This document shows, piece by piece, positions 16,712 to 23,611 of a DNA stretch of 39,978 bases. Positions within the stretch are counted from its first letter, which is position 1. Each line of letters begins with the position of its first letter. Under the pieces are notes generated by a model that searched no databases, had not been told where the DNA came from, and saw only the letters and a list, made by a program, of their open reading frames with translations. The translations under genes and the position numbers were made by a program. Location: positions 1 to 39,978 of the forward strand of contig NZ_AODH01000047.1 in NCBI RefSeq assembly GCF_000525915.1, in the 5' to 3' direction. This DNA is from Brochothrix campestris FSL F6-1037 (lineage in GTDB: Bacteria; Bacillota; Bacilli; Lactobacillales; Listeriaceae).

Positions 16712-17311
16712 TTAATTTGTTGGTAGTAATAATGTTATTGTAATCCGCTCAGCTTCAAATGCAAACGAATCGATTGCTAAACGCGGAAATGTCTTCGATT
16801 CAATTTCATCCAAGGCGAGGTAAACTTGTTTTTTAGCCCCTTGCACGTGAATCCACTCCGGAAAATCAAAGTTTTTACTGACAGCATTCATCACAAGACT
16901 TACGGGCAGTTTTACCTTACCTAATTCCATGCCTTCTTGATGAAGGATAACATTTCCTGCCTCGTCTAGTTCTGGTTTAAAGGTTAAGGTCACATTGATG
17001 GCCTGTTTTAAAAATTCAAAATTAGTCTTAAAATAAACATAACCATCTGCAGCTGTCACCTGATACTTCGAGCTGTCCTTTGTATTGGCACTCAAGTAGC
17101 CTGCAATCACCTTATTTAAATCCGCTGGTGAAAAGTACATTGTTACCTTTGGTGTACTCGTGGGTAACGCTGCTTTTTCGGGTGTGTATGCCGAATCATC
17201 TGTTAATTGCACCGCAATCACGATCCAAGGAATAATCATAACCGTAATCAGAATAAAGCTGAAAATTTTCCAACCATTTGTTTTTTTACTGCGTTTAGTT
17301 GTTCGTGCCAT
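16712..17311 (-). CDS. ypmS: YpmS family membrane-anchored protein (DUF2140)
   Basis: A protein of ~199 residues: a basic N-terminus (MARTTKRSKKTNG), one transmembrane helix (~15-35, FSFILITVMIIPWIVIAVQL), then an extracellular domain with VTMYFSPADLNKVIAGYL, matching the YpmS/DUF2140 family. Function is unknown. It is nearly always next to ypmR, as here (gap of ~13 bases). ATG at 17311 has GGGCGG seven bases upstream, while ATG at 17317 abuts that site. Confidence 0.85.
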   Translation of the reverse strand: MARTTKRSKKTNGWKIFSFILITVMIIPWIVIAVQLTDDSAYTPEKAALPTSTPKVTMYFSPADLNKVIAGYLSANTKDSSKYQVTAADGYVYFKTNFEFLKQAINVTLTFKPELDEAGNVILHQEGMELGKVKLPVSLVMNAVSKNFDFPEWIHVQGAKKQVYLALDEIESKTFPRLAIDSFAFEAERITITLLLPTN

Positions 17312-17324
17312 TGTCATTCCGCCC

Positions 17325-18059
17325 TTATTGTTCTTTTATTTTAGCATAGAGTTTCTTTGCCATCAGTGCATAGCCTGCATCATTCGGATGGAACTGATCC
17401 GCGGTTGATATATAATCAGCCCCAGCTGCCTTAAATTCCTTCGCTACTGGTACAAATGTGACGTTCTTTTGCTTGCTAATTGTTGTTAACGCTGCATTCC
17501 AGCTGTCTAAAATAGCATTGGCTTCAGCATTATCACCTAAAATTTGGGTGAAGGGATTGTAAATGCCTAACACATAAATTTGGGCTGTTGGATTTTTTTT
17601 ACGAATCGTCGCGATGATGTCGCTCACCTGTGTTTCGTACGTCTTTAACGCACCATCAAAACTATCAGTCGTTGTACGCAATAATGATTTTTTGACGACT
17701 CCCATCAAATCATTCCCACCTGCAGTAATTGTGACAATGTCAGCTTTTTTTATATCTTTTTGCAATTGTTTATCTTCGTGTAAACGACCGTTAATTTGCG
17801 TAGATGTATTACCAGTAACACCATAATTAATAGCAGTTACTGTCTCAATATCAGCTTCGGCCGCTAATTTAGCTTCTATCCGCGCTAAATAATTATGACC
17901 TTCCGTCGCACCGACACCAAAGGTCAGTGAATCACCTAAGCCGATAATGGTAAGCTTTTGCGGTTGTGGCAATATTTCATCCTTTAAAAGGTAAAATGCG
18001 CCTGCTAATAAGGCGATAATGATGATGATTAAACTCACTACTTTGACACGCTTCTTCAT
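17325..18059 (-). CDS. ypmR: SGNH/GDSL-family extracellular lipase/esterase (YpmR-like)
   Basis: A 244-residue protein with an N-terminal membrane anchor (residues ~8-26, no lipobox Cys) and an SGNH hydrolase domain. Block I is GLGDSLTFGVGA with the nucleophile Ser, block II is GVTGNTSTQI, block III is TAGGNDLMG, and block V is DQFHPNDAGY with the Asp/His pair. All four catalytic or oxyanion residues are present, so it should be active outside the membrane on an ester, possibly lipid or cell-wall acyl groups. The substrate is unknown. AGGAG lies seven bases before ATG. It lies between degV and ypmS. Confidence 0.9.
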   Translation of the reverse strand: MKKRVKVVSLIIIIIALLAGAFYLLKDEILPQPQKLTIIGLGDSLTFGVGATEGHNYLARIEAKLAAEADIETVTAINYGVTGNTSTQINGRLHEDKQLQKDIKKADIVTITAGGNDLMGVVKKSLLRTTTDSFDGALKTYETQVSDIIATIRKKNPTAQIYVLGIYNPFTQILGDNAEANAILDSWNAALTTISKQKNVTFVPVAKEFKAAGADYISTADQFHPNDAGYALMAKKLYAKIKEQ

Positions 18060-18069
18060 TACTTAGCTC

Positions 18070-18909
18070 CTATTCCGTACAATACATCACAGCAAAAGCA
18101 CCCGCGCCGGCATGACTCGCAATAATCGGGTCAGCAAAGTATTGGGGAATTGCTTTAATTTGTGGTTTGATTGATTGAATTGTTTTGCTAACTGCAACAC
18201 TTAACTCTTCATTCATCGCATGCATCATGTCACAGTACTTAACCGCTGCGGGTACTTCTTTAAAGTGATTTTCGAAAAACTTATGTATTTGTTTTTCACT
18301 GCGGACTTTCGCTTTGGCTTCAAGACCATCTTCCGTTAATTCCGCAATCAGCTTAATCGACAGCAAGTGACCAATCGCTGATGTCATTTTACCGATACGA
18401 CCACCTTTTGCAAGGTTATCTAAATTGAGGACGACGATAAACAAACGTGTATGTTCACCAATAAAGGTAATGCGGTTAATAATCGCCTCTTTTGTTGCGC
18501 CTTGTTGGGCTAATTCGGCTGCTTCGAGCACTTGAAAAGCTAATCCACGGGCAATAAACTGTGAATCAATCACGGTTATGTCACCGTCGACCATCTCAGC
18601 TGCCTGGCGGAAGGTATCGACTGTGCCACTTAGGTTTTTCGTCAACGAAATCGCAATGACTTCCGAGCCATCCGCTGTTAGTTGTTCAAACGTTTCAACC
18701 ATCGTCCCAATAGCGGGCTGTGATGTTTGCGGCAATACTTTTGAGGCCTCCATTGTTTTGATGAATTTCGCATAGTCTGCTTCATTTGTTGGTAACCACG
18801 CTTCGTCGTTCAAACGGACGGTTAACGGTAAGACAGTTATATTAAATTTTTTTATTTCATCCTCTGATAATCCTGCAGTTGAATCGGTTACAATTTTAAT
18901 GTTGGGCAT
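18070..18909 (-). CDS. degV: DegV family fatty-acid-binding protein
   Basis: A 279-residue cytoplasmic protein of the DegV/FakB family, which bind a fatty acid and, in FakAB systems, present it to a kinase. The N-terminal IVTDSTAGLSEDEI is the hallmark. TSQPAIGTMVETFEQL, SKNLSGTVDTFRQAA-like TKNLSGT and DSQFIARGLAFQVLEAA line the lipid pocket, and KGGRIGKMTSAIGHLLSIKLI is the conserved GRIG block. It is the first gene of the minus-strand run down to deoD. GGAGG lies seven bases before ATG. No FakA kinase gene is in the window. Confidence 0.92.
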   Translation of the reverse strand: MPNIKIVTDSTAGLSEDEIKKFNITVLPLTVRLNDEAWLPTNEADYAKFIKTMEASKVLPQTSQPAIGTMVETFEQLTADGSEVIAISLTKNLSGTVDTFRQAAEMVDGDITVIDSQFIARGLAFQVLEAAELAQQGATKEAIINRITFIGEHTRLFIVVLNLDNLAKGGRIGKMTSAIGHLLSIKLIAELTEDGLEAKAKVRSEKQIHKFFENHFKEVPAAVKYCDMMHAMNEELSVAVSKTIQSIKPQIKAIPQYFADPIIASHAGAGAFAVMYCTE

Positions 18910-18937
18910 AATTTGCCTCCTTCTAAATAATAGTTTA

Positions 18938-18943
18938 ATTATA
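18938..18943 (-). promoter_or_regulatory. -10 box of the degV-deoD operon promoter
   Basis: On the minus strand TATAAT occurs ~29 bases before the degV start. The -35 position at 17 bp is poor (TGTTAA), so the assignment rests mainly on the perfect -10 box. Confidence 0.4.
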
Positions 18944-19247
18944 GCTTGTTTGAGCTGAAATTAACACCTAAATCCTTTATGTCCGTAAGGAATACTAACT
19001 TCCACTACTTTTAACTAAAGAAATGATTGTTTACTTAGTGCAAAAAAAAAGAAAACGGTCTCATTTCCGGCTAACAGAACGAACATTCAACCAACAGTAG
19101 GTATGTCTTATTTTTTGTGATTGCCTACTCTTGTTAAATTATACTAAACCTCACTTGTCATAGGCAATCTAAATTGCCAAATATTTTTATAAAAAAACAC
19201 TATGTTTCGATATGATTTTTGGTAGAATGGATAGGCATACGTCAAAA
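18944..19247. other. Intergenic stretch with an inverted repeat and a likely plus-strand promoter
   Basis: No gene is visible. GATTGCCTA (19119-19127) and TAGGCAATC (19161-19169) form a perfect 9-bp inverted repeat 33 bases apart. TTGGTAGAAT (about 19219-19228), an extended -10 promoter element, lies ~20 bases before the first hairpin of the repeat array that begins at 19248. Confidence 0.45.
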
Positions 19248-19591
19248 AGCCATTAACCTAAAGGATAATGGCTGATGGAACTGGAGGAACGAAAGTGACA
19301 TCAGCTCGTTCAACTTCGCAGATATTGGAATGTAAAAGAAGAGCGACTATTTTCCGTTGCTAACTTTTACATGAAATATCCCAGAAGTTAGCTGATGGAA
19401 CTGGAGGAACGAAAGTGACATCAGCTCGTTCAACTTCGCAGATATTGGAATGTAAAAGAAGAGCGACTATTCTCCGTCGCCATCATTTTGCTGAAAGGTG
19501 AAAGCTTCTGGTTGATGGAACTAGAAAAGGGAACAACGTTTCTATTCAGTCTGCTCGGATTGCAGATATATTATCAGAAAATTTGCAGCAC
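19248..19591 (+). ncRNA. Tandem 120-bp structured repeat, probable noncoding RNA
   Basis: Units start at 19271, 19391 and 19511, exactly 120 bp apart. The first 81 bases of units 1 and 2 are identical; unit 3 is degenerate. Each unit opens with a hairpin (AGCTGATG with CATCAGCT in unit 2; GGCTGATG with CATCAGCT in unit 1). Then follow a conserved single-stranded stretch with ATATTGGAATG and a second hairpin, GCGAC-8 nt-GTTGC in unit 1 and GCGAC-8 nt-GTCGC in unit 2. Variable hairpins link units: AGCCATTA/TAATGGCT (19248-19273), GCTAACTT/AAGTTAGC (19369-19394) and CCATCA/TGATGG. No reading frame explains this. Related units occur at 28960-29160 and 39800-39978. An RNA-level role is inferred from the pairing; the class is not one I recognise. 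Confidence 0.6.
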
Positions 19592-19987
19592 CTTTGTAAA
19601 ATATAATACTAAACCAGCAACAATAGCCGGTGATATAATACTTCCGCTCCAAAAGCGAAAAGCACTCGTTTTATCTTTAACGATTTTTTCATTTTCTTGC
19701 AGAATAAACGCCTTTAAATTTGTTTGTACTCGCATCGCTTCTATTTGAATCTTTTGCTCGAGTGTCTCCATTTTTTGCTCCAGCATGCTCATTCTTTGCT
19801 CTAATTCACTCATTCTTTGTTCCAATATCGTCATTCTTCGCTCTAATTTACTTATTCTTTGTTCTAAAATCGTCATTTTTCGCTCTAATTCCTCAAATTT
19901 CTTCTCTACGGTCACTTCGTTTACTTTTATTTTTGTATCAAAATGCGCTTTTATTTCTTCAATTTGTAGTTGCGTAACCATCTCCAT
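19574..19987 (-). CDS. Coiled-coil protein with C-terminal membrane anchor, unknown function
   Basis: About 137 residues. Residues ~28-85 are an uninterrupted coiled coil built from seven-residue repeats (LEQRMSE, LEQRMSM, LEQKMET, LERRMTI). A C-terminal hydrophobic segment (SIISPAIVAGLVLYFTKVLQIF) should anchor it in the membrane. It resembles small phage or mobile-element proteins with the same layout, such as XhlA-like ones, but I cannot assign a family. ATG at 19987 follows GGAGG by 10 bases; TTG 19990 and ATG 19981 are alternatives. It converges on, and its last codons overlap, the degenerate third copy of the structured repeat. Confidence 0.72.
   Translation of the reverse strand: MEMVTQLQIEEIKAHFDTKIKVNEVTVEKKFEELERKMTILEQRISKLERRMTILEQRMSELEQRMSMLEQKMETLEQKIQIEAMRVQTNLKAFILQENEKIVKDKTSAFRFWSGSIISPAIVAGLVLYFTKVLQIF
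19757..19890 (-). repeat. Tandem 21-bp repeats coding the heptads
   Basis: Six or so imperfect 21-bp units, each containing CTTTGCTCTAA or CTTCGCTCTAA-like DNA on the plus strand, encode successive heptads of the coiled coil. Repetition at the DNA level suggests expansion and contraction by slippage in multiples of 21 bp, which would lengthen or shorten the rod without breaking the frame. Confidence 0.7.
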
Positions 19988-19990
19988 CAA

Positions 19991-20552
19991 CTCTCCACCT
20001 CCAAATCCCCATTATTTTCGGCATCGTTTGATTATTAATTACAACCTATCTTACATTTATCCTTATATAGCACAAGTATATAACACCTCGACAACTATTT
20101 ACAATAGATAATAGCGTAAAGTCCAAAAAACACCCCTCTTTCATGCACTACACATTCCGGTTGAATTTCATCAGGCAGTTCCGTGATTATTGCCCTCATA
20201 GATTGAGCTGCTTTCGATGTATCTTATGAAAGTAACTAGCAGTCGATTAGTTCCCCTGCTCCTATTCACCAGATACAGACTCACTTTTCAGTTAGTTGAA
20301 CGTTAACAATCAATCACAGCTTCTATTCTCGCAGCTTGACTTCGGCTCTAAACTTCTTATCGAGATATTTATCGATTAAATATAATAAACATATTTCACT
20401 TTCGCTAAAACGATGATATGCTTTAATTAAGGTTGTCTCATTTTAATTCATGCGCTGAGGGAGTGCATCTATCAAAAACGACTTATTTTAAAAGTATCAT
20501 CATTTGAGTCACTCTTTTATTTCTAGTCACACATACAAAGGGGGAGTAAGGG
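19991..20552. other. Long intergenic region without a supported gene
   Basis: About 560 bases. A minus-strand reading of ~42 codons (about 20096-20225, containing ITELPDEIQPE and VFFGLYAI) looks protein-like but lacks a ribosome site; it may be a gene remnant. On the minus strand around 20215-20310, AAAAGTGA, AGGAGCA and ATCGACT occur in the same order as in the structured repeat at 29100-29160, possibly a decayed fourth copy. The last 30 bases hold the ribosome site GGGGGAG of the next gene. Confidence 0.35.
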
Positions 20553-21386
20553 ATGAAATACGATGGACATACACACACAGAATATTGCCCACATGGCAGT
20601 GGCGAACCGGTCGAATTAATGATCGAAGCCGCTATTAAGCAAGGGTTCACACATTACAGTATTACAGAACACCCACCATTACCTCATGCATTTAAACAAT
20701 CAATGGCTAATTCAACAGCCGAGATTGATACCACTGCAATGGCAGTTAACGATGTTGAGCATTACATCAAAAAGATGAAACGGTTGCAGTATCAGTATGG
20801 CAGTGATCTCACTATTAAGTTTGGTTTTGAAATTGACTATTTACCAGAACAGACAGATTGGGTACGTGACTTCCTTAACGAATACGGGCCTTATTTATCA
20901 GATAATCTGTTATCCGTTCATTTTTTACCCGGAACCGATGGCTGGCGCTTTATCGACTATAGTGCGGCTGATTTTGATGCCGGATTAGTTAAACACTATG
21001 GCTCGTTTACAGAGGTACAGAATGTCTATTTGAACTATCTGACTGATTCATTAACGTGGGACGTCGGTCGTTTTAAGCCCGCTCGCATTGGTCACATCTC
21101 ATTGGCACAAAAATTCCAACGGCAGTATCCAGCGGAACAGACGTGTTACAGTGCCAAGCAAAAGCAACAATACATACAGTTCCTCAATCAAGTCGCAAGT
21201 CAGTCATACAGTTTAGATTTCAACACTGCCGGCTTATATAAGGCCGATTGTGGTGACACCTATCCGCATAAAGGACTCGCCAAGATTGCACTTGCGAAAG
21301 GGATTCCGTTCATTTACGGTTCGGATGCACACAGCATTAAAGATGTCGGACGCGGATACGCCCACTACAGCGACATTTATCGTTAA
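20553..21386 (+). CDS. hisK: Histidinol-phosphatase, PHP family
   Basis: A 277-residue metal-dependent phosphatase. The N-terminal DGHTHTEYCPHG is the PHP metal-binding motif, EIDYLPEQTDW contributes the Glu ligand, and LLSVHFLPG, ARIGHISLAQ, DFNTAGLYK and YGSDAHS supply the remaining His/Asp ligands. In histidine biosynthesis it converts histidinol phosphate to histidinol. No other his genes are in the window, so some other PHP substrate is possible. GGGGGAG lies ~8 bases before ATG. It has its own strong terminator. Confidence 0.9.
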   Translation: MKYDGHTHTEYCPHGSGEPVELMIEAAIKQGFTHYSITEHPPLPHAFKQSMANSTAEIDTTAMAVNDVEHYIKKMKRLQYQYGSDLTIKFGFEIDYLPEQTDWVRDFLNEYGPYLSDNLLSVHFLPGTDGWRFIDYSAADFDAGLVKHYGSFTEVQNVYLNYLTDSLTWDVGRFKPARIGHISLAQKFQRQYPAEQTCYSAKQKQQYIQFLNQVASQSYSLDFNTAGLYKADCGDTYPHKGLAKIALAKGIPFIYGSDAHSIKDVGRGYAHYSDIYR

Positions 21387-21394
21387 TTCAAACA

Positions 21395-21442
21395 AAAGAC
21401 CGCTAGTCGCAGTTCCATAACGGACTGACCCTAGCGGTCTTT
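21395..21442. terminator. Terminator between hisK and the small membrane protein genes
   Basis: AAAGACCGCTAG (21395-21406) pairs perfectly with CTAGCGGTCTTT (21431-21442) and is followed by T3. The T run serves the plus strand and the A run the minus strand. The stop codon of the minus-strand gene begins two bases beyond the stem. Confidence 0.88.
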
Positions 21443-21443
21443 T

Positions 21444-21617
21444 TTATTTACTCAGATTGTTCTTTTCTAATTGTTCAATCCGTTGTTCCAAGGTTCGTAA
21501 CCGTTGTCCCCGTTTTTTCAGACGGTTGCTTGTCACTATTACGAGCACGATGACAACTATAAATGGTAGCATCGAAGCAATCAAGAAAAAGAAGTCTCCC
21601 CACATAAAATGAGACAT
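21444..21617 (-). CDS. Small single-helix membrane protein with coiled-coil tail (57 aa)
   Basis: ATG 21617 has GGGAGG about seven bases upstream and opens a 57-codon frame: MSHFMWGDFF, a transmembrane helix (FLIASMLPFIVVIVLVIVTS), a basic stretch (NRLKKRGQRLR) and a short amphipathic helix (LEQRIEQLEK). This layout (N-out helix, basic collar, short coiled coil) is typical of tiny Firmicutes membrane proteins, but I cannot name a family. It is 30 bases downstream of another 57-residue membrane protein gene and both follow dfrA, so it is probably the tail of the thyA-dfrA operon. Confidence 0.72.
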   Translation of the reverse strand: MSHFMWGDFFFLIASMLPFIVVIVLVIVTSNRLKKRGQRLRTLEQRIEQLEKNNLSK

Positions 21618-21647
21618 GAACATCCTCCCTTTCTCTCATAGAGACGA

Positions 21648-21821
21648 TTAACTGTTTTTCCAATCGTCTTTATCCCAGTCATCTAACGGTTCATCTTTTT
21701 GCCAATCGGTTTTCTTTGGTGGAATTTTAGTTGCATTAAACAACTTAAAGGCCACAAAGGTTGAGCCAGCTGACAAAATTAAAATAACAACTATTAAACT
21801 AATAAATAAGGTTACACTCAC
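21648..21821 (-). CDS. Small membrane protein with acidic Trp-rich tail (57 aa)
   Basis: GTG at 21821 has GGAGG seven bases upstream and opens a 57-codon frame. The N-terminal half is one membrane helix (LFISLIVVILILSAGSTFVAF). The tail is polar with a repeated Asp-Trp pattern (DWQKDEPLDDWDKDDWKNS). No family recognised. It lies between dfrA (43 bases upstream) and the other small membrane protein. The clear ribosome site and the fact that the frame ends just before the next gene's signals support it as a real gene despite its size. Confidence 0.68.
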   Translation of the reverse strand: MSVTLFISLIVVILILSAGSTFVAFKLFNATKIPPKKTDWQKDEPLDDWDKDDWKNS

Positions 21822-21864
21822 GTTATTTCCTCCAATAATTCATTAACTTACATGGCATCGCAAA

Positions 21865-22350
21865 CTATCTTGCTCGATAGGTACGGTATTCATGTTCGTA
21901 TATATTTTGCTCATCGACGACGCCTGGCACACACTTAACGAGCTCATACTTGTTCCAATCAAAGGCAGGAATGTAGGTATCGCCTTCAAAACTTTCATCG
22001 ATAAAGGTCATTAACAGTTCATCGGCCTCATCTTTAAACAGTTCAAAAATGGCAGAGCCACCAGTGATAACGACCGCCTCATCTGCTGTGGCAGCATAAT
22101 CAAGCACCGCTTGTTTGCTATGCATCACGCGCACGCCTTCTGCTTGAAAGGTTGAATCGGTTGTTAAAACAATGTTGACACGCTGTGGCAAAGGCCGTCC
22201 AATCGATTGATAGGTTTTGCGCCCCATCACAATTGTTTTGCCCACCGTTTGCGCTTTAAAATAACGAAGGTCGGCCGGTAAATGCCACGGTAAGTCATTT
22301 TTGTAACCGATCACGCCGTTTTTGTCCTGGGCCCATAAATAACGTAACAT
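21865..22350 (-). CDS. dfrA: Dihydrofolate reductase
   Basis: The 161-residue enzyme reduces dihydrofolate to tetrahydrofolate with NADPH and is the target of trimethoprim. Conserved segments: LRYLWAQDKNGVIGYKNDLPWHLPADL with the active-site Asp-27-equivalent (D in PADL), GRKTYQSIGRPLP binding NADPH, and VITGGSAIFELF. GGAGGAG precedes ATG. It follows thyA after 11 bases, the standard thyA-dfrA pair: thymidylate synthase makes dihydrofolate and this enzyme recycles it. Confidence 0.96.
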   Translation of the reverse strand: MLRYLWAQDKNGVIGYKNDLPWHLPADLRYFKAQTVGKTIVMGRKTYQSIGRPLPQRVNIVLTTDSTFQAEGVRVMHSKQAVLDYAATADEAVVITGGSAIFELFKDEADELLMTFIDESFEGDTYIPAFDWNKYELVKCVPGVVDEQNIYEHEYRTYRAR

Positions 22351-22361
22351 TGCTTCTCCTC

Positions 22362-23321
22362 CTATACCGCAATTGGTGCTTTGATGCCTGCATGCGGCTC
22401 ATAGCCTTCAATTGTAATGTCGTCTATTTCAAACTCAAAAATTGATGAGACATCATCATTCAAGACAAGTGTCGGTAAGTCACGGGCTTCACGACTGAGC
22501 TGCAGGTTGACTTGTTCGAGATGATTTTGGTAAATGTGGGCATCGCCAAAGGTATGCACAAATTCACCGACAGCGAGGCCACATTCTTTCGCAATTAAAT
22601 GCGTTAATAACGCGTAGCTTGCAATGTTAAACGGCACTCCTAAGAAGGTATCCGCACTGCGTTGATACAGTTGACATGATAATTTACCATCATGCACGTA
22701 AAACTGAAAGAGGGAATGACATGGTGGTAAAGCCATCGTCGGTACGTCTTCAGGATTCCAAGCAGACACAATTAAACGACGTGATTCAGGCGAACGCTTA
22801 ATCGTATCAATCACATCTTGAATTTGATCGATTGCCTCACCGCGTTTCGTTTGCCAATGACGCCATTGCGAGCCATAGACATTGCCGAGTGATCCGAATT
22901 CTGCACTGAAGGCATCATCGGTTAAAATGCGTGCTTTGAAGATGGCCATCTGCGCTTGGTAGTCTGCTTTAAACGTTTCATCCGTAAGGACGCGGTGACC
23001 AAAATCGGTCATGTCTGGTCCTGTATAGGCAGCGCTTTTAACCCATTTTTCAAAGGCCCATTCATTCCAAATGTTATTGTTGTTTTGCAACAAATAACGA
23101 ATGTTTGTGTCACCCTTTAAAAACCAAAGCAATTCGCTTTTAATTTGATTGAAGGCCACGCGTTTCGTTGTTAACAACGGAAACCCTTGTTGCAAGTCAA
23201 AGCGCATTTGGTAGCCGAACACGGAATACGTTCCTGTCCCTGTTCTATCACCGCGTTGGTTACCGTTCGCTAAAATATGACGGCACATGTCTAGATAAAC
23301 TGCATCTGCTTGATTACTCAT
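22362..23321 (-). CDS. thyA: Thymidylate synthase
   Basis: The 319-residue enzyme methylates dUMP to dTMP using methylene-tetrahydrofolate. The catalytic Cys is in [14 protein letters not shown], dUMP-binding Arg residues are in [13 protein letters not shown] and [17 protein letters not shown], and [13 protein letters not shown] is the N-terminal active-site loop. It is of the long class, with a ~50-residue insertion (~90-140) as in Lactobacillus casei ThyA. GGGAG precedes ATG. It is co-transcribed with dfrA downstream and lies 15 bases after the Nfu_N gene. Confidence 0.96.
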   Translation of the reverse strand: MSNQADAVYLDMCRHILANGNQRGDRTGTGTYSVFGYQMRFDLQQGFPLLTTKRVAFNQIKSELLWFLKGDTNIRYLLQNNNNIWNEWAFEKWVKSAAYTGPDMTDFGHRVLTDETFKADYQAQMAIFKARILTDDAFSAEFGSLGNVYGSQWRHWQTKRGEAIDQIQDVIDTIKRSPESRRLIVSAWNPEDVPTMALPPCHSLFQFYVHDGKLSCQLYQRSADTFLGVPFNIASYALLTHLIAKECGLAVGEFVHTFGDAHIYQNHLEQVNLQLSREARDLPTLVLNDDVSSIFEFEIDDITIEGYEPHAGIKAPIAV

Positions 23322-23336
23322 GTCGTTATTCGCTCC

Positions 23337-23597
23337 CTATCCGTTTAAAATCGTCTTAATTTGCGGCAAAATATCTTTCCAATCCGCGTTCGTTTTTTTC
23401 TCTACTGTCATAAAATCAGCATAGCGATAAATTTGGTTAATACCAGTGATGGTGAACAGCCGTAAAATATCACGCGGCAAACCTGCTTCGTGGCGTGAAT
23501 ACGTCACACCGCTTGCGCTCTCATCAACTAAGGTTTCATCGATGGTGAGCTTCATCGCTAATGGATTAGGCGTGCGTTGCACTTTTAGCAATTTCAC
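23337..23597 (-). CDS. Nfu/NifU N-terminal domain protein
   Basis: An 86-residue protein matching the Nfu_N domain, with VQRTPNPLAMKLTIDETL near the start and LFTITGINQIYRYADFMTVEK in the middle. In larger proteins this domain precedes the iron-sulfur scaffold NifU domain or is found in CvfC-like virulence factors. Here it is alone and lacks the CXXC cluster-binding motif, so it cannot carry a cluster by itself. It lies 14 bases after the ABC-F gene and 15 before thyA, within a tight minus-strand operon. Confidence 0.83.
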   Translation of the reverse strand: MKLLKVQRTPNPLAMKLTIDETLVDESASGVTYSRHEAGLPRDILRLFTITGINQIYRYADFMTVEKKTNADWKDILPQIKTILNG

Positions 23598-23611
23598 TGT
23601 ATTGCCCTCCC

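Noticed and set aside
19271-19591. CRISPR array
   Set aside because: Only three units, 120 bp apart, with 81-bp identical parts and self-pairing linkers; no short repeats with unique spacers and no cas genes.
19757-19890. CRISPR or intergenic satellite from 21-bp repeats
   Set aside because: The period is 21 bp in frame and encodes coiled-coil heptads, so it is a coding repeat.
20096-20225. Small minus-strand gene (about 42 codons)
   Set aside because: Protein-like composition but no ribosome site and no upstream start in frame; kept only as a possible remnant.
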